Part shown: positions 1 through 7,943 of the stretch, piece by piece
Layout: each line of letters opens with the position of its first letter
Position numbering within the stretch: position 1 is the stretch's first letter
NCBI GenBank assembly: GCA_016715465.1
Contig: JADKAA010000029.1
Location: 186,001-250,000 of the forward strand
Source: Saprospiraceae bacterium
GTDB lineage: Bacteria; Bacteroidota; Bacteroidia; Chitinophagales; Saprospiraceae
DNA: 64,000 nucleotides
Direction: 5' to 3'
Program-made: the position numbers and the translations under genes
The notes under the pieces: model-generated
What the model was told of the DNA's origin: nothing
Seen by the model: only the letters and a program-made list of their open reading frames with translations
Databases searched by the model: none

Positions 1-394
1 TAATTTGTATGGCTAATGCAAGTTTAGATAGATTGGGTGCCAATTTCTGAATACCATAATCCTGAAAATGATGGTTTATCTGAGTAGCTATGCTGAGTAC
101 TTTTTGTATCCGCTGAATGGATTCAACTTCAAGTACGTAACCTTCCTTAGACAAAAGAAAAAGATCATTTTGGATTTCTTCATATGCGGATGAGGGAATT
201 ATACTCGCTCTTTCAATACACTTTTTATACTCATCGACCTCATCCAGCAAGCGATCAACAACCTCTTTTTCTGTTTGAATTTGGATGACCGAAAAAAATA
301 ATTTTCCACCCGCTCCCTGGCATTCCTCACTGACAAGTTGCAGTATCCTGCTAAATTCCAGCTTTTCAAATATATCTTTTGGGTATAACAACAT
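1..394 (-). CDS. MutS2-like / MutS-domain-V protein, N-terminal part
   Basis: This gene runs off the left edge; only about 131 N-terminal residues are visible. Reading the minus strand from an ATG at 394 gives a start MLLYPKDIFEKLEFSRIL followed by a largely helical, acidic stretch. The opening (FEKLEF, then an EEC/GK segment) is the typical start of Bacteroidota MutS2/MutS-family ATPases, which open with a short helical clamp/lever region. MutS2 proteins bind DNA or stalled, collided ribosomes and couple ATP hydrolysis to a C-terminal Smr nuclease or remodelling activity. The diagnostic Walker A and Smr segments lie outside the window, so the call rests on the N-terminus alone. It is last in a minus-strand run with dapF and the CPBP protease, 51 bp after the protease stop. 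Confidence 0.6.
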   Translation of the reverse strand, partial: MLLYPKDIFEKLEFSRILQLVSEECQGAGGKLFFSVIQIQTEKEVVDRLLDEVDEYKKCIERASIIPSSAYEEIQNDLFLLSKEGYVLEVESIQRIQKVLSIATQINHHFQDYGIQKLAPNLSKLALAIQI

Positions 395-445
395 CAGGTT
401 AGGCAATTATAATTCTAGTTTTAATGTATCCAGAGCGCATTTGGT

Positions 446-1402
446 TCAATTCGACGGTAAATTCTTTTTTGATTTCCACATATCCGAAAGGTCAAATTGA
501 ATGTCAAATTTTCGAAACGAGATATAAAGAAAAATAATACCACATAGGTAAAACGTTCCAGTCATTAGCCATACATTTGGCTTTATAAGTGAAAAAACAG
601 CATCGGTTTGTAAGACGCTTCCTTCATATTTCAGCAATACGGCTCCAAAAAAATTGGTTGCCGTATGCAAACCCATACTTAGTTCAAGTCCATCATCTGC
701 TAAAGCCAGAAATGCAAACAATAAGCCAGCACCCAAATAATAAAATTGCATGGGTATCCAGCCAAATTTCTCTACCTCAGGATTCATGGTATGTACAAGT
801 GAAAACAGCAGCGTACTAACGATCACTGCAATTATCGGGAGTTTTGTAAAATGATAAATTCCTTGAAGTAAATAGCCCCTGAAAAACAATTCTTCAAAAC
901 AAGACTGCAGCGGAATAAATACAAGGCAAATGACTAAAAGTATAATAAATGCTTCTCCGTTGAAATGAAAAATATAGTTTCCGGGATTTAACAGGTAAAA
1001 TACCAATTCGGCAACCAGGCTAAACAGGAGCCATAGACCAAAAGCAAAGAAAAACCTCGCTTTGTCAAATGGCCTCCTGCTTGTGGTAATATCTCCTAAC
1101 TTTTTACCATGTAATCTTAATGCGACATATAAGCCTAGGCTTGCCCCGACAAACATAAGTAACATAAGAAAAAATCCTCCGTTGTTACTGATATGCAGCA
1201 GTTCAAAGTTGTTTGTATTTATAAACTCATTGACCACCGCTGTGTCCAGGTTATATTTTTTTATCATCTGGCCCTGAACCAGGATCAGGGGTAGTTGTCC
1301 CAAAATATATCCTGCAATAACCAGGACAATGCCAGCCAGGTATTCCCAAACAGAATTTTGTCCGCGCGAACCTTGTTGAAGGAATGACATACCGGTTTTC
1401 AT
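446..1402 (-). CDS. CPBP family intramembrane metalloprotease
   Basis: A 318-residue polytopic membrane protein of the CPBP (CAAX protease and bacteriocin-processing, Abi) family. The signature is present: EELFFRG with the paired glutamates at residues 170-171 and Arg175, and the second-motif histidine in SLVH at about 204. These residues would bind the metal in the membrane plane. About seven hydrophobic segments are visible, starting near residue 22. In bacteria these proteases cleave prenylated-like or bacteriocin substrates or act in immunity; no specific substrate can be inferred here. Its ATG overlaps the dapF TGA by 4 bp (ATGA), so it is probably translated by coupling to dapF. Confidence 0.85.
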   Translation of the reverse strand: MKTGMSFLQQGSRGQNSVWEYLAGIVLVIAGYILGQLPLILVQGQMIKKYNLDTAVVNEFINTNNFELLHISNNGGFFLMLLMFVGASLGLYVALRLHGKKLGDITTSRRPFDKARFFFAFGLWLLFSLVAELVFYLLNPGNYIFHFNGEAFIILLVICLVFIPLQSCFEELFFRGYLLQGIYHFTKLPIIAVIVSTLLFSLVHTMNPEVEKFGWIPMQFYYLGAGLLFAFLALADDGLELSMGLHTATNFFGAVLLKYEGSVLQTDAVFSLIKPNVWLMTGTFYLCGIIFLYISFRKFDIQFDLSDMWKSKKNLPSN

Positions 1403-2181
1403 GGCACGGTGATTGTACCTTTATAAACTTCAGTGGCTGGTCCTTCCAGAATAATGTCTGAATATATACCATCCATACATTTGAAATGCACCAATAATTT
1501 GCCGCCTTTTGTTTGAATGGTTATAGGGCTGTTGATTCCCAATTCGATATGCGCTGCCAGGGCTGCAGCGGTTACCCCGGTACCACAACTTAGTGTCTCG
1601 TCTTCAACTCCTCGCTCATAGGTGGCCACTTCAAGGTATTTCCCACCCCAAAATGCTACGTTTACATTAATTCCGTCCTGGATAAAACGCTCGCTATACC
1701 TGACCTTTTTTCCAAATGATACAATTTCGTCAAGTTCCTCCTTGCTGTGATGTAAATTTCACAAAATGGGGTGAGCCAGTATTTAAGACAAAACTACCGG
1801 CTTCATCCGGAAAACCTGTAATACATTCTGCATTTCCAATCTTACCACATCATCTTCTATATTGGCGTGATGATTGCCATCAATGGCCTCAAAACGACAG
1901 GTTTTATCACAAATCCCCAATTTATAGGCCAACATCGTTATGCATCTGCCACCATTGCCACACATAGTGCTCTGGTTTCCGTCGGCATTATAATATAGCA
2001 TTTTAAAAGCACTTGTTTCTGATTTCAGAATAATCATCAATCCATCGGCGCCAATTCCAAATTTTCTATCGCACAACTGTGAAATGGTTAATTGATTCAA
2101 ATCTGGCAGGTTTTGAGATATGCCATCAAAAATGACAAAATCATTTCCTGTACCCTGGTATTTGTAAAAACTAAATTGCAT
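1399..2181 (-). pseudogene. dapF: diaminopimelate epimerase, interrupted by two single-base frame breaks
   Basis: DapF interconverts LL- and meso-diaminopimelate, the last step before meso-DAP is used for peptidoglycan and lysine. The N-terminal half starts at an ATG at 2181 (MQFSFYKYQGTGNDFV) and carries the catalytic cysteine motif CGNGGR. The C-terminal half carries the second catalytic cysteine in SCGTGV. Between them the frame is lost. A base is missing at 1811-1816; the conserved segment including LNTGSPHFVKF is then read in a second frame; an extra base near 1740 returns to the original frame. The two changes compensate, and the restored product is 260 residues, normal for DapF. As written, translation stops in the middle. 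Because dapF is normally essential in Gram-negatives and all motifs are intact, sequence error is more likely than true loss. It is first in the minus-strand run with the CPBP protease and MutS2-like gene. Confidence 0.85.
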
Positions 2182-2306
2182 AGTCAATAAATGAACTCCA
2201 GACAAAAATACGCTTGTTTGTCCATATTTCCAGATTGAACGTTTACTGTGCAGTTAAAACGAACATCAAATTAAATTTATTTTTAATATATATTATTAGA
2301 ACTTCT

Positions 2307-2314
2307 TATATTTG
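2307..2314 (+). promoter_or_regulatory. candidate -7 box (TATATTTG) for exbB operon
   Basis: An exact match to the Bacteroidota TAnnTTTG -7 element lies 67 bp upstream of exbB in the divergent dapF/exbB intergenic region. No convincing -33 TTG is seen at the usual spacing, so the call is tentative. Confidence 0.3.
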
Positions 2315-2381
2315 CCCCGATAATAATCCACTGTTACGTATCGTTTAGGTGGAAGGACTTTAAAATTAAAAGTGTAGATAT

Positions 2382-3077
2382 ATGTTTAATTTGGGATTCT
2401 TTTTATTTCAGGATGCAGTGGCCACTGGTACAGAAACCGTAGCCGCCGAACAAAACCTGATTGACCTGATTTTGTTGGGTGGTCCATTGGGAGTTGCCAA
2501 TGTGATGATCAACGTGGTTTTATCTGTAGTTGCGGTCTACATTTTTGTGGAGCGTTGGTTGACAATTACCCAGGCTGGGAAGATAGATTCTAATTTCATA
2601 AACAACATAAGATCCTCCGTATCGTCAAATAATGTGGAAGGGGCTAAAAATCTTTGTAAATCCACAGATACTCCGGTGGCCAGAATGGTTGAAAAAGGCC
2701 TGATGCGCATAGGGAAACCACTCAAAGACATCGATGCAGCCGTAGAAAATGTGGGCAATCTCGAAGTTTTTAAGCTGGAGAAAAATCTATCCACACTCGC
2801 AAGTATTTCAGGAGCTGCGCCTATGATTGGTTTCCTGGGTACCGTAACGGGAATGATTCAATCGTTCTATAAAATGGCTAGTGAACAAAATGTAACTCCC
2901 GACGTACTCGCAGGTGGTATTTATCAGGCATTGATCACCACCGCTTTTGGACTTATCATCGGTATTTTTGCGTTTGTTACCTACAACATTTTGGTGGCCA
3001 AAGTGGAAAAAGTTATCTTTCTTATGGAGAGTACCACCCTGGAATTTATGGACCTCCTTCAGGAACCCACAAAATAA
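2382..3077 (+). CDS. exbB: MotA/TolQ/ExbB proton channel family protein
   Basis: A 231-residue inner-membrane subunit that, with ExbD, uses the proton gradient to energise TonB. The layout is typical: an N-terminal membrane segment (about residues 34-55), a long cytoplasmic loop, then two membrane helices around residues 140-160 and 175-205. The conserved family segment ISGAAPMIGFLGTVTGMI precedes the second helix, and the ALITTAFGLIIGI segment forms the third. It leads a tight plus-strand run with two exbD genes and a TonB-like gene, the usual Bacteroidota arrangement for driving TonB-dependent receptors such as the one at 32.9-35.7 kb. Confidence 0.93.
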   Translation: MFNLGFFLFQDAVATGTETVAAEQNLIDLILLGGPLGVANVMINVVLSVVAVYIFVERWLTITQAGKIDSNFINNIRSSVSSNNVEGAKNLCKSTDTPVARMVEKGLMRIGKPLKDIDAAVENVGNLEVFKLEKNLSTLASISGAAPMIGFLGTVTGMIQSFYKMASEQNVTPDVLAGGIYQALITTAFGLIIGIFAFVTYNILVAKVEKVIFLMESTTLEFMDLLQEPTK

Positions 3078-3085
3078 ATTGATTC

Positions 3086-3493
3086 ATGCTGAGTAAAAAA
3101 AGGAACAAGGTTCAGGCAGAATTTAATATGTCATCGCTGACTGACATTATATTTCTGTTGCTGATCTTTTTCATGTTGACCTCTTCTATGGTTCAAATAA
3201 ATGTTCCTTTACCAAAGTCTGACAGTACAACCGTTGCTCCCACAGACCTTGCAGTAATGATCAAACTGGATGAAAGTGTAAGTTTGAATGGTAAAGCAAC
3301 ATCTTGGGACGTCATCGAAAAAGAAATAGCCAGCTTTGTGCGTTATTCAAAAAACAAAGAAAACGCAACCATATCCATCATAGCAGAATCAGGGGTTACT
3401 TATGATAAGATGCACACCATTATGAAAATAGCCAGCGGCTTGAAATTAAGAGCCATTTTAGCTACTCAACCACACAAAGGACATGGGAATTAA
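3086..3493 (+). CDS. exbD: ExbD/TolR family biopolymer transport protein (first copy)
   Basis: A 135-residue protein with a short cytoplasmic N-terminus, one membrane helix (about residues 17-35) carrying the conserved aspartate in SSLTDIIFLLLIFF, and a periplasmic domain of about 95 residues. The Asp is the expected proton-relay residue. It starts 8 bp after exbB, and its last 11 bp overlap the next exbD copy. It shares the FNMSSLTDIIFLLLIFFMLT block with its neighbour, but the periplasmic domains are clearly different, so the two may form a heteromeric pair. Confidence 0.92.
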   Translation: MLSKKRNKVQAEFNMSSLTDIIFLLLIFFMLTSSMVQINVPLPKSDSTTVAPTDLAVMIKLDESVSLNGKATSWDVIEKEIASFVRYSKNKENATISIIAESGVTYDKMHTIMKIASGLKLRAILATQPHKGHGN

Positions 3494-3881
3494 ACGCAAT
3501 TCAAAGTTAAAAGTAGATTTCAATATGTCCTCATTGACGGACATTATTTTTCTGTTGTTAATTTTCTTTATGTTAACTTCCAGTATGGTAATTCCCAATG
3601 CGCTCAACCTTCAACTGCCGGGAAGAAAAAGTTCTATACCAACGCCCAAAAGTACACCTACCAGGGTCACAATTACCTCCGGAAATGATTTTACGTACAA
3701 TGGGGAAGGGGTATCATTGGTAGATTTGGAACGCAGATTAAAATCGCTAAAAAAGGCAAAAGGTAAAAATGCTACTTTAAATATTGCCCCTTCAGGAATG
3801 GCTTCAAATGAGGCTGTTGTTGCCGTAATGGATATTGCCTACCGTTATGAAATAAGAGCCGTACTAAGCGATCCGCAATAA
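3483..3881 (+). CDS. exbD: ExbD/TolR family biopolymer transport protein (second copy)
   Basis: A 132-residue paralogue of the preceding gene with the same membrane helix and Asp motif, followed by a Pro/Thr/Ser linker and a periplasmic domain ending in IRAVLSDPQ. The ATG lies inside the end of the first exbD (11-bp overlap), implying coupled translation. Two adjacent ExbD proteins are common in Bacteroidota Ton systems. Which copy partners with which TonB cannot be told from sequence. Confidence 0.92.
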   Translation: MGIKRNSKLKVDFNMSSLTDIIFLLLIFFMLTSSMVIPNALNLQLPGRKSSIPTPKSTPTRVTITSGNDFTYNGEGVSLVDLERRLKSLKKAKGKNATLNIAPSGMASNEAVVAVMDIAYRYEIRAVLSDPQ

Positions 3882-3939
3882 TTAAATAACCAATATTACT
3901 CACATACTTTTTCATTTTTGTCTTAAAAAAAGTAACATC

Positions 3940-4683
3940 GTGGGTTATTCTGACGAAGAAAATAATAACAATTCAATTGGTCTGATCATTAGTGGTTTGG
4001 GGCATATAGCCATTTTATTCCTCTTCATGTTTCTTACATTTTCGCATCTGGAGCCACCTCCGGGTATGAAAGCCATTCTGGTCGAATTTCAAGCGGAAGA
4101 CTTGAATGTTTCGCCATCCAGCAAAGTGGAATCAGCTCCGCCGGCTAAATCAAAAACTGAAACGCCAGCTACGTCAGCAAGCAGATCCGTTTATTCGATC
4201 AAAGAAAAATCACCTGTTGTGTCAAAAACAACTGTTGATATTGAACCCGTCAAAGCCGTTCCGAATATTGGAAAATCAACAGTGGAAGAAAATGAAGCCA
4301 GGTTGGCTGATAAAAAGCAAAAATTTGGTAGTTTATTTGGTAAGGGTTCAGCGTCGACAGATAAACCCAGTGAGGGGGAAAGCAGTGCCCTGGATGGAAT
4401 AAGCAAAGGCCGCGGTACCATAGGAGGCGGTCTTTCTGGCAGAGGGGTAGTTGAGGTACCCACCATAAGTGAATCGTCTCAAAAAGTTGGTATCATTGTC
4501 ATAAAAGTCTGTGCAGACAGATCAGGAAAGGTAATCAGCGCCCGATATACTCAAAAGGGATCAACATCAAGTGACGCTCAACTCGTGCGCATTGCAGAAA
4601 AAGGGGCTTCCAGATATTTGTTTTCAAAGGGAGATTTAGACAGTCAGTGTGGTACCATCACCTTCGACTTCAAATTAAACTGA
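3940..4683 (+). CDS. TonB-like energy-transducing protein
   Basis: A 247-residue protein starting at GTG. It has a short cytoplasmic tail, one membrane anchor (about residues 12-33), a long Ser/Pro/Lys-rich periplasmic linker, a Gly-rich patch, and a compact C-terminal domain (about residues 180-247) resembling the TonB C-terminal fold (VGIIVIKVCADRSGKV, then a FDFKLN end). Two cysteines, in the VCADRSG and SQCGTI segments, could form a disulfide, which is not typical of canonical TonB. It sits 58 bp after the ExbD pair, so it probably transmits their energy to outer-membrane receptors. The first in-frame ATG lies inside the anchor, so the GTG start is preferred. Confidence 0.75.
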   Translation: MGYSDEENNNNSIGLIISGLGHIAILFLFMFLTFSHLEPPPGMKAILVEFQAEDLNVSPSSKVESAPPAKSKTETPATSASRSVYSIKEKSPVVSKTTVDIEPVKAVPNIGKSTVEENEARLADKKQKFGSLFGKGSASTDKPSEGESSALDGISKGRGTIGGGLSGRGVVEVPTISESSQKVGIIVIKVCADRSGKVISARYTQKGSTSSDAQLVRIAEKGASRYLFSKGDLDSQCGTITFDFKLN

Positions 4684-4761
4684 AATTTTTCGCTTACCTG
4701 ACAAGATTTTATTTTTTGTCTTTTTCCTGTTCATTTTTTACATTTGTTTAAAATTAATGCC

Positions 4762-5964
4762 ATGCTTAATATTTTGTGCGTATCCAGGTATTTTAAGGGT
4801 TCTGATTTTCTCAGGGCCATTCAGGAAGAGGGACACAATGCATATTTAGTTACTTCATCCAAGCTTGAAAATGAACCCTGGCCATGGGAGTGTATCTCAG
4901 AAAAATATTACATGGTAGAAGATGAAGAAGGAAATTGGAATATGCCTGACTTGATCAATGGACTGGCCTATACCATGCGATCCCTTAAGTTTGACATCAT
5001 GGTGTCACTTGACGATTTTGACGTTGAGATAACGGCTCACCTTCGAGAATATTTCAGGGTTGCTGGAATGGGGGAGACAACTGCCCGTTATTTTAGAGAT
5101 AAGTTAGCAATGAGAATTAAGGCCAAAGACTCCAATATTCCAGTTCCGGATTTTACCGCTTTGTTCCACGATGCTGACATCAGGGTATTTACAGAGCATA
5201 TACCGGCACCATGGTTATTAAAGCCGAGAGGACAGGCTTCAGCGACAGGAATTACCAAATTGTACAGCGCAGATGAATTGTGGACAAAACTTGAGGAGTT
5301 GGGTGATAAGAGACATGCCTATCTGGTTGAAAAATTTGCACCTGGTGACGTGTATCACGTAGATGCTCTTACTTATAACGGCAAGGTAATTTTCGCTAAA
5401 TCAAGTCAATATCTGAGTACACCATTTGAAGTTGCACATGGAGGCGGGATCTTTAGATCGGTTTCACTTTCAGTCAATAGTTGGGAAGACCAAAACCTTA
5501 AGCTACTCAATGAACAGATAATGAAGTCATTTGGTATGGTTTTTAGTGCTTCTCATACCGAGTTTATCAAAGGGGCAGACGGAAAATACTTTTTCCTGGA
5601 GACTTCGTCCAGGGTAGGAGGGGCGCATTTGTCAGACATGGTTGAGGCTGCCACAGGTCTTAATCTATGGACAGAATGGGCTAAAATCGAAATTGCAGCT
5701 CACACGGGTAAGAAATACAAAATGCCAAAGGTACAAGATAACTATGCAGGTATTATTGTTTCACTAAGTAAATTTGAACACCCTGATATGTCTTCGTTTT
5801 CGGATCCGGAAGTCGCATGGAAAATTCAAAAAAAGCATCATGTGGGATTGATCGTAAAATCACCTGATCATCAACGTGTTATTGACCTACTCGATGACTA
5901 TGCAGTGAGAATAAAAAATGATTTTCACGCCAGCCTTCCTGCCCCGGACAGACCTTCTAACTGA
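4762..5964 (+). CDS. ATP-grasp domain protein, substrate unknown
   Basis: About 400 residues with a Rossmann-like pre-ATP-grasp domain (MLNILCVSRYFKGSDF, residues 1-95) and an ATP-grasp fold: the ATP-binding lysine region WLLKPRGQASATGI, an acidic metal-binding end FLETSSRVGGAHLSD, and a C-terminal tail. ATP-grasp enzymes join a carboxylate, activated as acyl-phosphate, to an amine or similar nucleophile; biotin carboxylase and carnosine or amino-acid ligases are examples. The sequence does not reveal the substrate. The ATG at 4762 is preferred to an in-frame TTG at 4744 because the conserved core begins right after it. It follows the Ton genes by 78 bp and has no obvious link to them. Confidence 0.75.
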   Translation: MLNILCVSRYFKGSDFLRAIQEEGHNAYLVTSSKLENEPWPWECISEKYYMVEDEEGNWNMPDLINGLAYTMRSLKFDIMVSLDDFDVEITAHLREYFRVAGMGETTARYFRDKLAMRIKAKDSNIPVPDFTALFHDADIRVFTEHIPAPWLLKPRGQASATGITKLYSADELWTKLEELGDKRHAYLVEKFAPGDVYHVDALTYNGKVIFAKSSQYLSTPFEVAHGGGIFRSVSLSVNSWEDQNLKLLNEQIMKSFGMVFSASHTEFIKGADGKYFFLETSSRVGGAHLSDMVEAATGLNLWTEWAKIEIAAHTGKKYKMPKVQDNYAGIIVSLSKFEHPDMSSFSDPEVAWKIQKKHHVGLIVKSPDHQRVIDLLDDYAVRIKNDFHASLPAPDRPSN

Positions 5965-6047
5965 GCATTGCAGGACCATTTTATGTATAATTTTAAGGTT
6001 TAATGTAAACATAAATTTATCCTAACATGCAGATAACATACCTCACC

Positions 6048-6055
6048 TACATTTG
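6048..6055 (+). promoter_or_regulatory. candidate -7 box (TACATTTG) before a small ORF
   Basis: An exact TAnnTTTG match sits 21 bp upstream of the ATG of a 28-codon hydrophobic reading frame. No clear -33 element is visible. Confidence 0.3.
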
Positions 6056-6076
6056 CAGTATAAAATTATCATCCAT

Positions 6077-6163
6077 ATGGACAAAAAGATCTTGTTTTCG
6101 ATTTTTATAGCTTTGTTAATCCTAATGCCTTTGAGTATGCTTACTCTTCTTATAAAAAGGTAA
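6077..6163 (+). CDS. possible 28-residue single-span membrane peptide
   Basis: A short frame from ATG 6077 to TAA 6163. The product begins MDKKILFSIFIALLILM and ends LIKR: two basic residues, about 20 hydrophobic residues, then a basic tail. That is the shape of a single-pass membrane micropeptide. A TAnnTTTG box lies 21 bp upstream, at a distance that would give a short leader. It occupies an otherwise empty gap between the ATP-grasp gene and the convergent zinc-ribbon gene. I do not recognise a family. AT-rich DNA produces hydrophobic frames by chance, so this is a candidate only. Confidence 0.35.
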   Translation: MDKKILFSIFIALLILMPLSMLTLLIKR

Positions 6164-6180
6164 AATCAGAAATTGCCTTT

Positions 6181-6553
6181 TTATTCAACGTATTCATGTT
6201 TTACGACCAGGGCAAATAATCCTTCTTCCAGTTCCAAATAGCCCTGTTCATAGCAAAAAATAATAGATTTTACCTGCGCGGGTCTTGAACTCATTGGTGT
6301 GGTAAGAAAACTTAAATCCTTCTTCGATCAACTGGCTTTTATTTACCTTGGCTTTACCCCTGGTATTGAGTTGCGCCAGAATACGTCGATTTTTTCTTAA
6401 TATTGTATTGATGTTTGTCATAAATCTGGAAGAATCCTTGTTCAAGGAGTTGTGATATGCAGTTCTGCAATCATCCGCACAAAATCGTTTGTCAGATCTT
6501 CCTTTGATGACATCATGGCAATGCAAACAAAGCCTTTGTTTTGATTTTTCCAT
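6181..6553 (-). pseudogene. small zinc-ribbon protein of Bacteroidota, C-terminus lost by a frameshift
   Basis: The N-terminus carries a CxxC...CxxxC zinc-ribbon-like set (CLHCHDVIKG, then FCADDCRTAY), followed by a basic helical segment. In the current frame the product stops at residue 101 after KIYYFLL. Removing one A/T from the six-base run at 6255-6260 restores FCYEQGYLELEEG and a tail ending EYVE, stopping at 6181. That gives 123 residues, and this C-terminal motif is what I recall for full-length relatives in the phylum. The function is unknown; the zinc ribbon and basic region suggest nucleic-acid or protein binding. It is convergent with the possible micropeptide gene and divergent from yebC. 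Confidence 0.7.
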
Positions 6554-6744
6554 AACAGTAATTTTCGGGTTAATATTTGCTAAACGTTTATGTCCGATTT
6601 TTGTTTTAAAAGATTAAATATATTTTGTTGACTTCAGATTAATCCATTTATTGATTGGATATTATTTGAATAATCGATACATATAGCATTGATTTTCAAT
6701 AGTATTTTTTTATCTATATATTTTAATTTGTAACAAATATGTTA

Positions 6745-6752
6745 TATTTTTG
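6745..6752 (+). promoter_or_regulatory. candidate -7 box (TATTTTTG) for yebC
   Basis: An exact TAnnTTTG element sits 22 bp upstream of the yebC ATG in a very AT-rich divergent intergenic region. A TTTG at 6727-6730 is too close (14 bp) to be a canonical -33 partner. Confidence 0.4.
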
Positions 6753-6774
6753 CAGACCAATACGAAACTAGAAT

Positions 6775-7485
6775 ATGGGAAGAGCATTTGAATACCGAAG
6801 GGCTGCAAAAGAGAAGAGATGGGCAAATATGTCTAGGATTTTTCCAAAGATCTCAAGAACCATCACTGTAGCGGCCAAAGAAGGGGGATCAGATCCGGAT
6901 ATGAATTCTAAACTGAGGCTTGCCATCAATATGGCCAAAGCCAATAATATGCCAAAAGACAACATCGAAGCGGCCATAAAACGTGCAGAAGGAAAAGATG
7001 GTGCTGACTATGTAGAAATTAGCTATGAAGGAAAAGGACCACATGGCGTGTTGGTATTTGTAGAGTGTGCCACAGACAATACAACCAGAACAGTAGCCAA
7101 TGTAAAATCATATTTCAATAAAGCCAACGGACAAGTAGTTCCTTCCGGTTCACTGGAGTTTTTATTCAATAGAAAAACAGTCATTGAATTTGAAAAACCT
7201 TCCGGTTTAAATATGGATGAATTGGAATTTGAATTGATAGACAGCGGTTTACAGGAATTTGATATCGACGGCAACACTGTATATGCCTATGGTGACTACA
7301 CAAATTTTGGAACCCTGGTAAAGGCGTTTGAAGAAAAGGGCATAGCGGTCATAAGTGCTCAACTTGAAAGAATAGCAACCTCACCGCTTGAATTTTCGGA
7401 CGAGCAATTGGTTGACATACAAAAATTGTTGGATAAATTGGAAGACGACGAAGACGTTCAAAATGTGTTTACAAATATAGCCTGA
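6775..7485 (+). CDS. YebC/PmpR (TACO1) family protein
   Basis: A 236-residue cytoplasmic protein of the YebC family. Its signature opening (MGRAFEYRRAAKEKRW, close to the usual GRsfE-RRa-K-kr pattern) and middle motifs (AKANNMPKDNIEAAI, CATDNTTRT, FLFNRK) are all present. Members were first described as DNA-binding regulators; the mitochondrial TACO1 and some bacterial YebC proteins help ribosomes through proline-rich stretches. The length matches the family. It stands alone with its own -7 box and ends 11 bp before the convergent anti-sigma-like gene. Confidence 0.93.
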   Translation: MGRAFEYRRAAKEKRWANMSRIFPKISRTITVAAKEGGSDPDMNSKLRLAINMAKANNMPKDNIEAAIKRAEGKDGADYVEISYEGKGPHGVLVFVECATDNTTRTVANVKSYFNKANGQVVPSGSLEFLFNRKTVIEFEKPSGLNMDELEFELIDSGLQEFDIDGNTVYAYGDYTNFGTLVKAFEEKGIAVISAQLERIATSPLEFSDEQLVDIQKLLDKLEDDEDVQNVFTNIA

Positions 7486-7496
7486 TCTTCCTGCCA

Positions 7497-7934
7497 TTAA
7501 CACACGAGATTGATTCCCGGATGTTTGTGACGACCCTCCAAAATCTTGTCGAGGGCCAAAAATCCAAATACGCAGCTAATGCCGATTAGAATAAAATGAC
7601 TATAATCGGTAAAAATTGTCGCAATGTAATTATTCCCATCGCTGCTAACCGAAGAATTATGGGTGAAAAGGGCATATGACACTGACCCCAAAACAAATAG
7701 CATAGGCAGGATAAAGTCTTTGTATTGTTCTGATACAGACTTTGGCTGCATTAAATTAAGCAAGAGCTTTTGTCTGAATGCACCATCCGTCTCTATGCGC
7801 ATATTTCCAAAAAAAACAGCATCCACCTGGTTAATTTGGGCAATTTCTTGCATCCACTCAGGATTGGACTCAACCTGTAACTTCTCTTCAGGACTGCATT
7901 TATTTTCTAAATATTTAATTATCAGATCTTCCAT
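7497..7934 (-). CDS. membrane protein paired with ECF sigma factor, possible anti-sigma factor
   Basis: A 145-residue protein with a soluble acidic N-terminus (about residues 1-75) and two membrane helices near residues 74-90 and 112-130. It lies 9 bp downstream of an ECF-type sigma factor, the position where Bacteroidota usually place an anti-sigma factor. Its opening (MEDLIIKYLENKCSPEE) resembles the short helical start of such regulators. No HxxxCxxC zinc anti-sigma motif is visible. The anti-sigma role is inferred from position and topology only. Confidence 0.5.
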   Translation of the reverse strand: MEDLIIKYLENKCSPEEKLQVESNPEWMQEIAQINQVDAVFFGNMRIETDGAFRQKLLLNLMQPKSVSEQYKDFILPMLFVLGSVSYALFTHNSSVSSDGNNYIATIFTDYSHFILIGISCVFGFLALDKILEGRHKHPGINLVC

Positions 7935-7943
7935 GGTACAATA

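Noticed and set aside
1741..1811. dapF break as programmed ribosomal frameshifting.
   Set aside because: There is no slippery heptamer or downstream stimulatory structure, and two opposite shifts would be needed.
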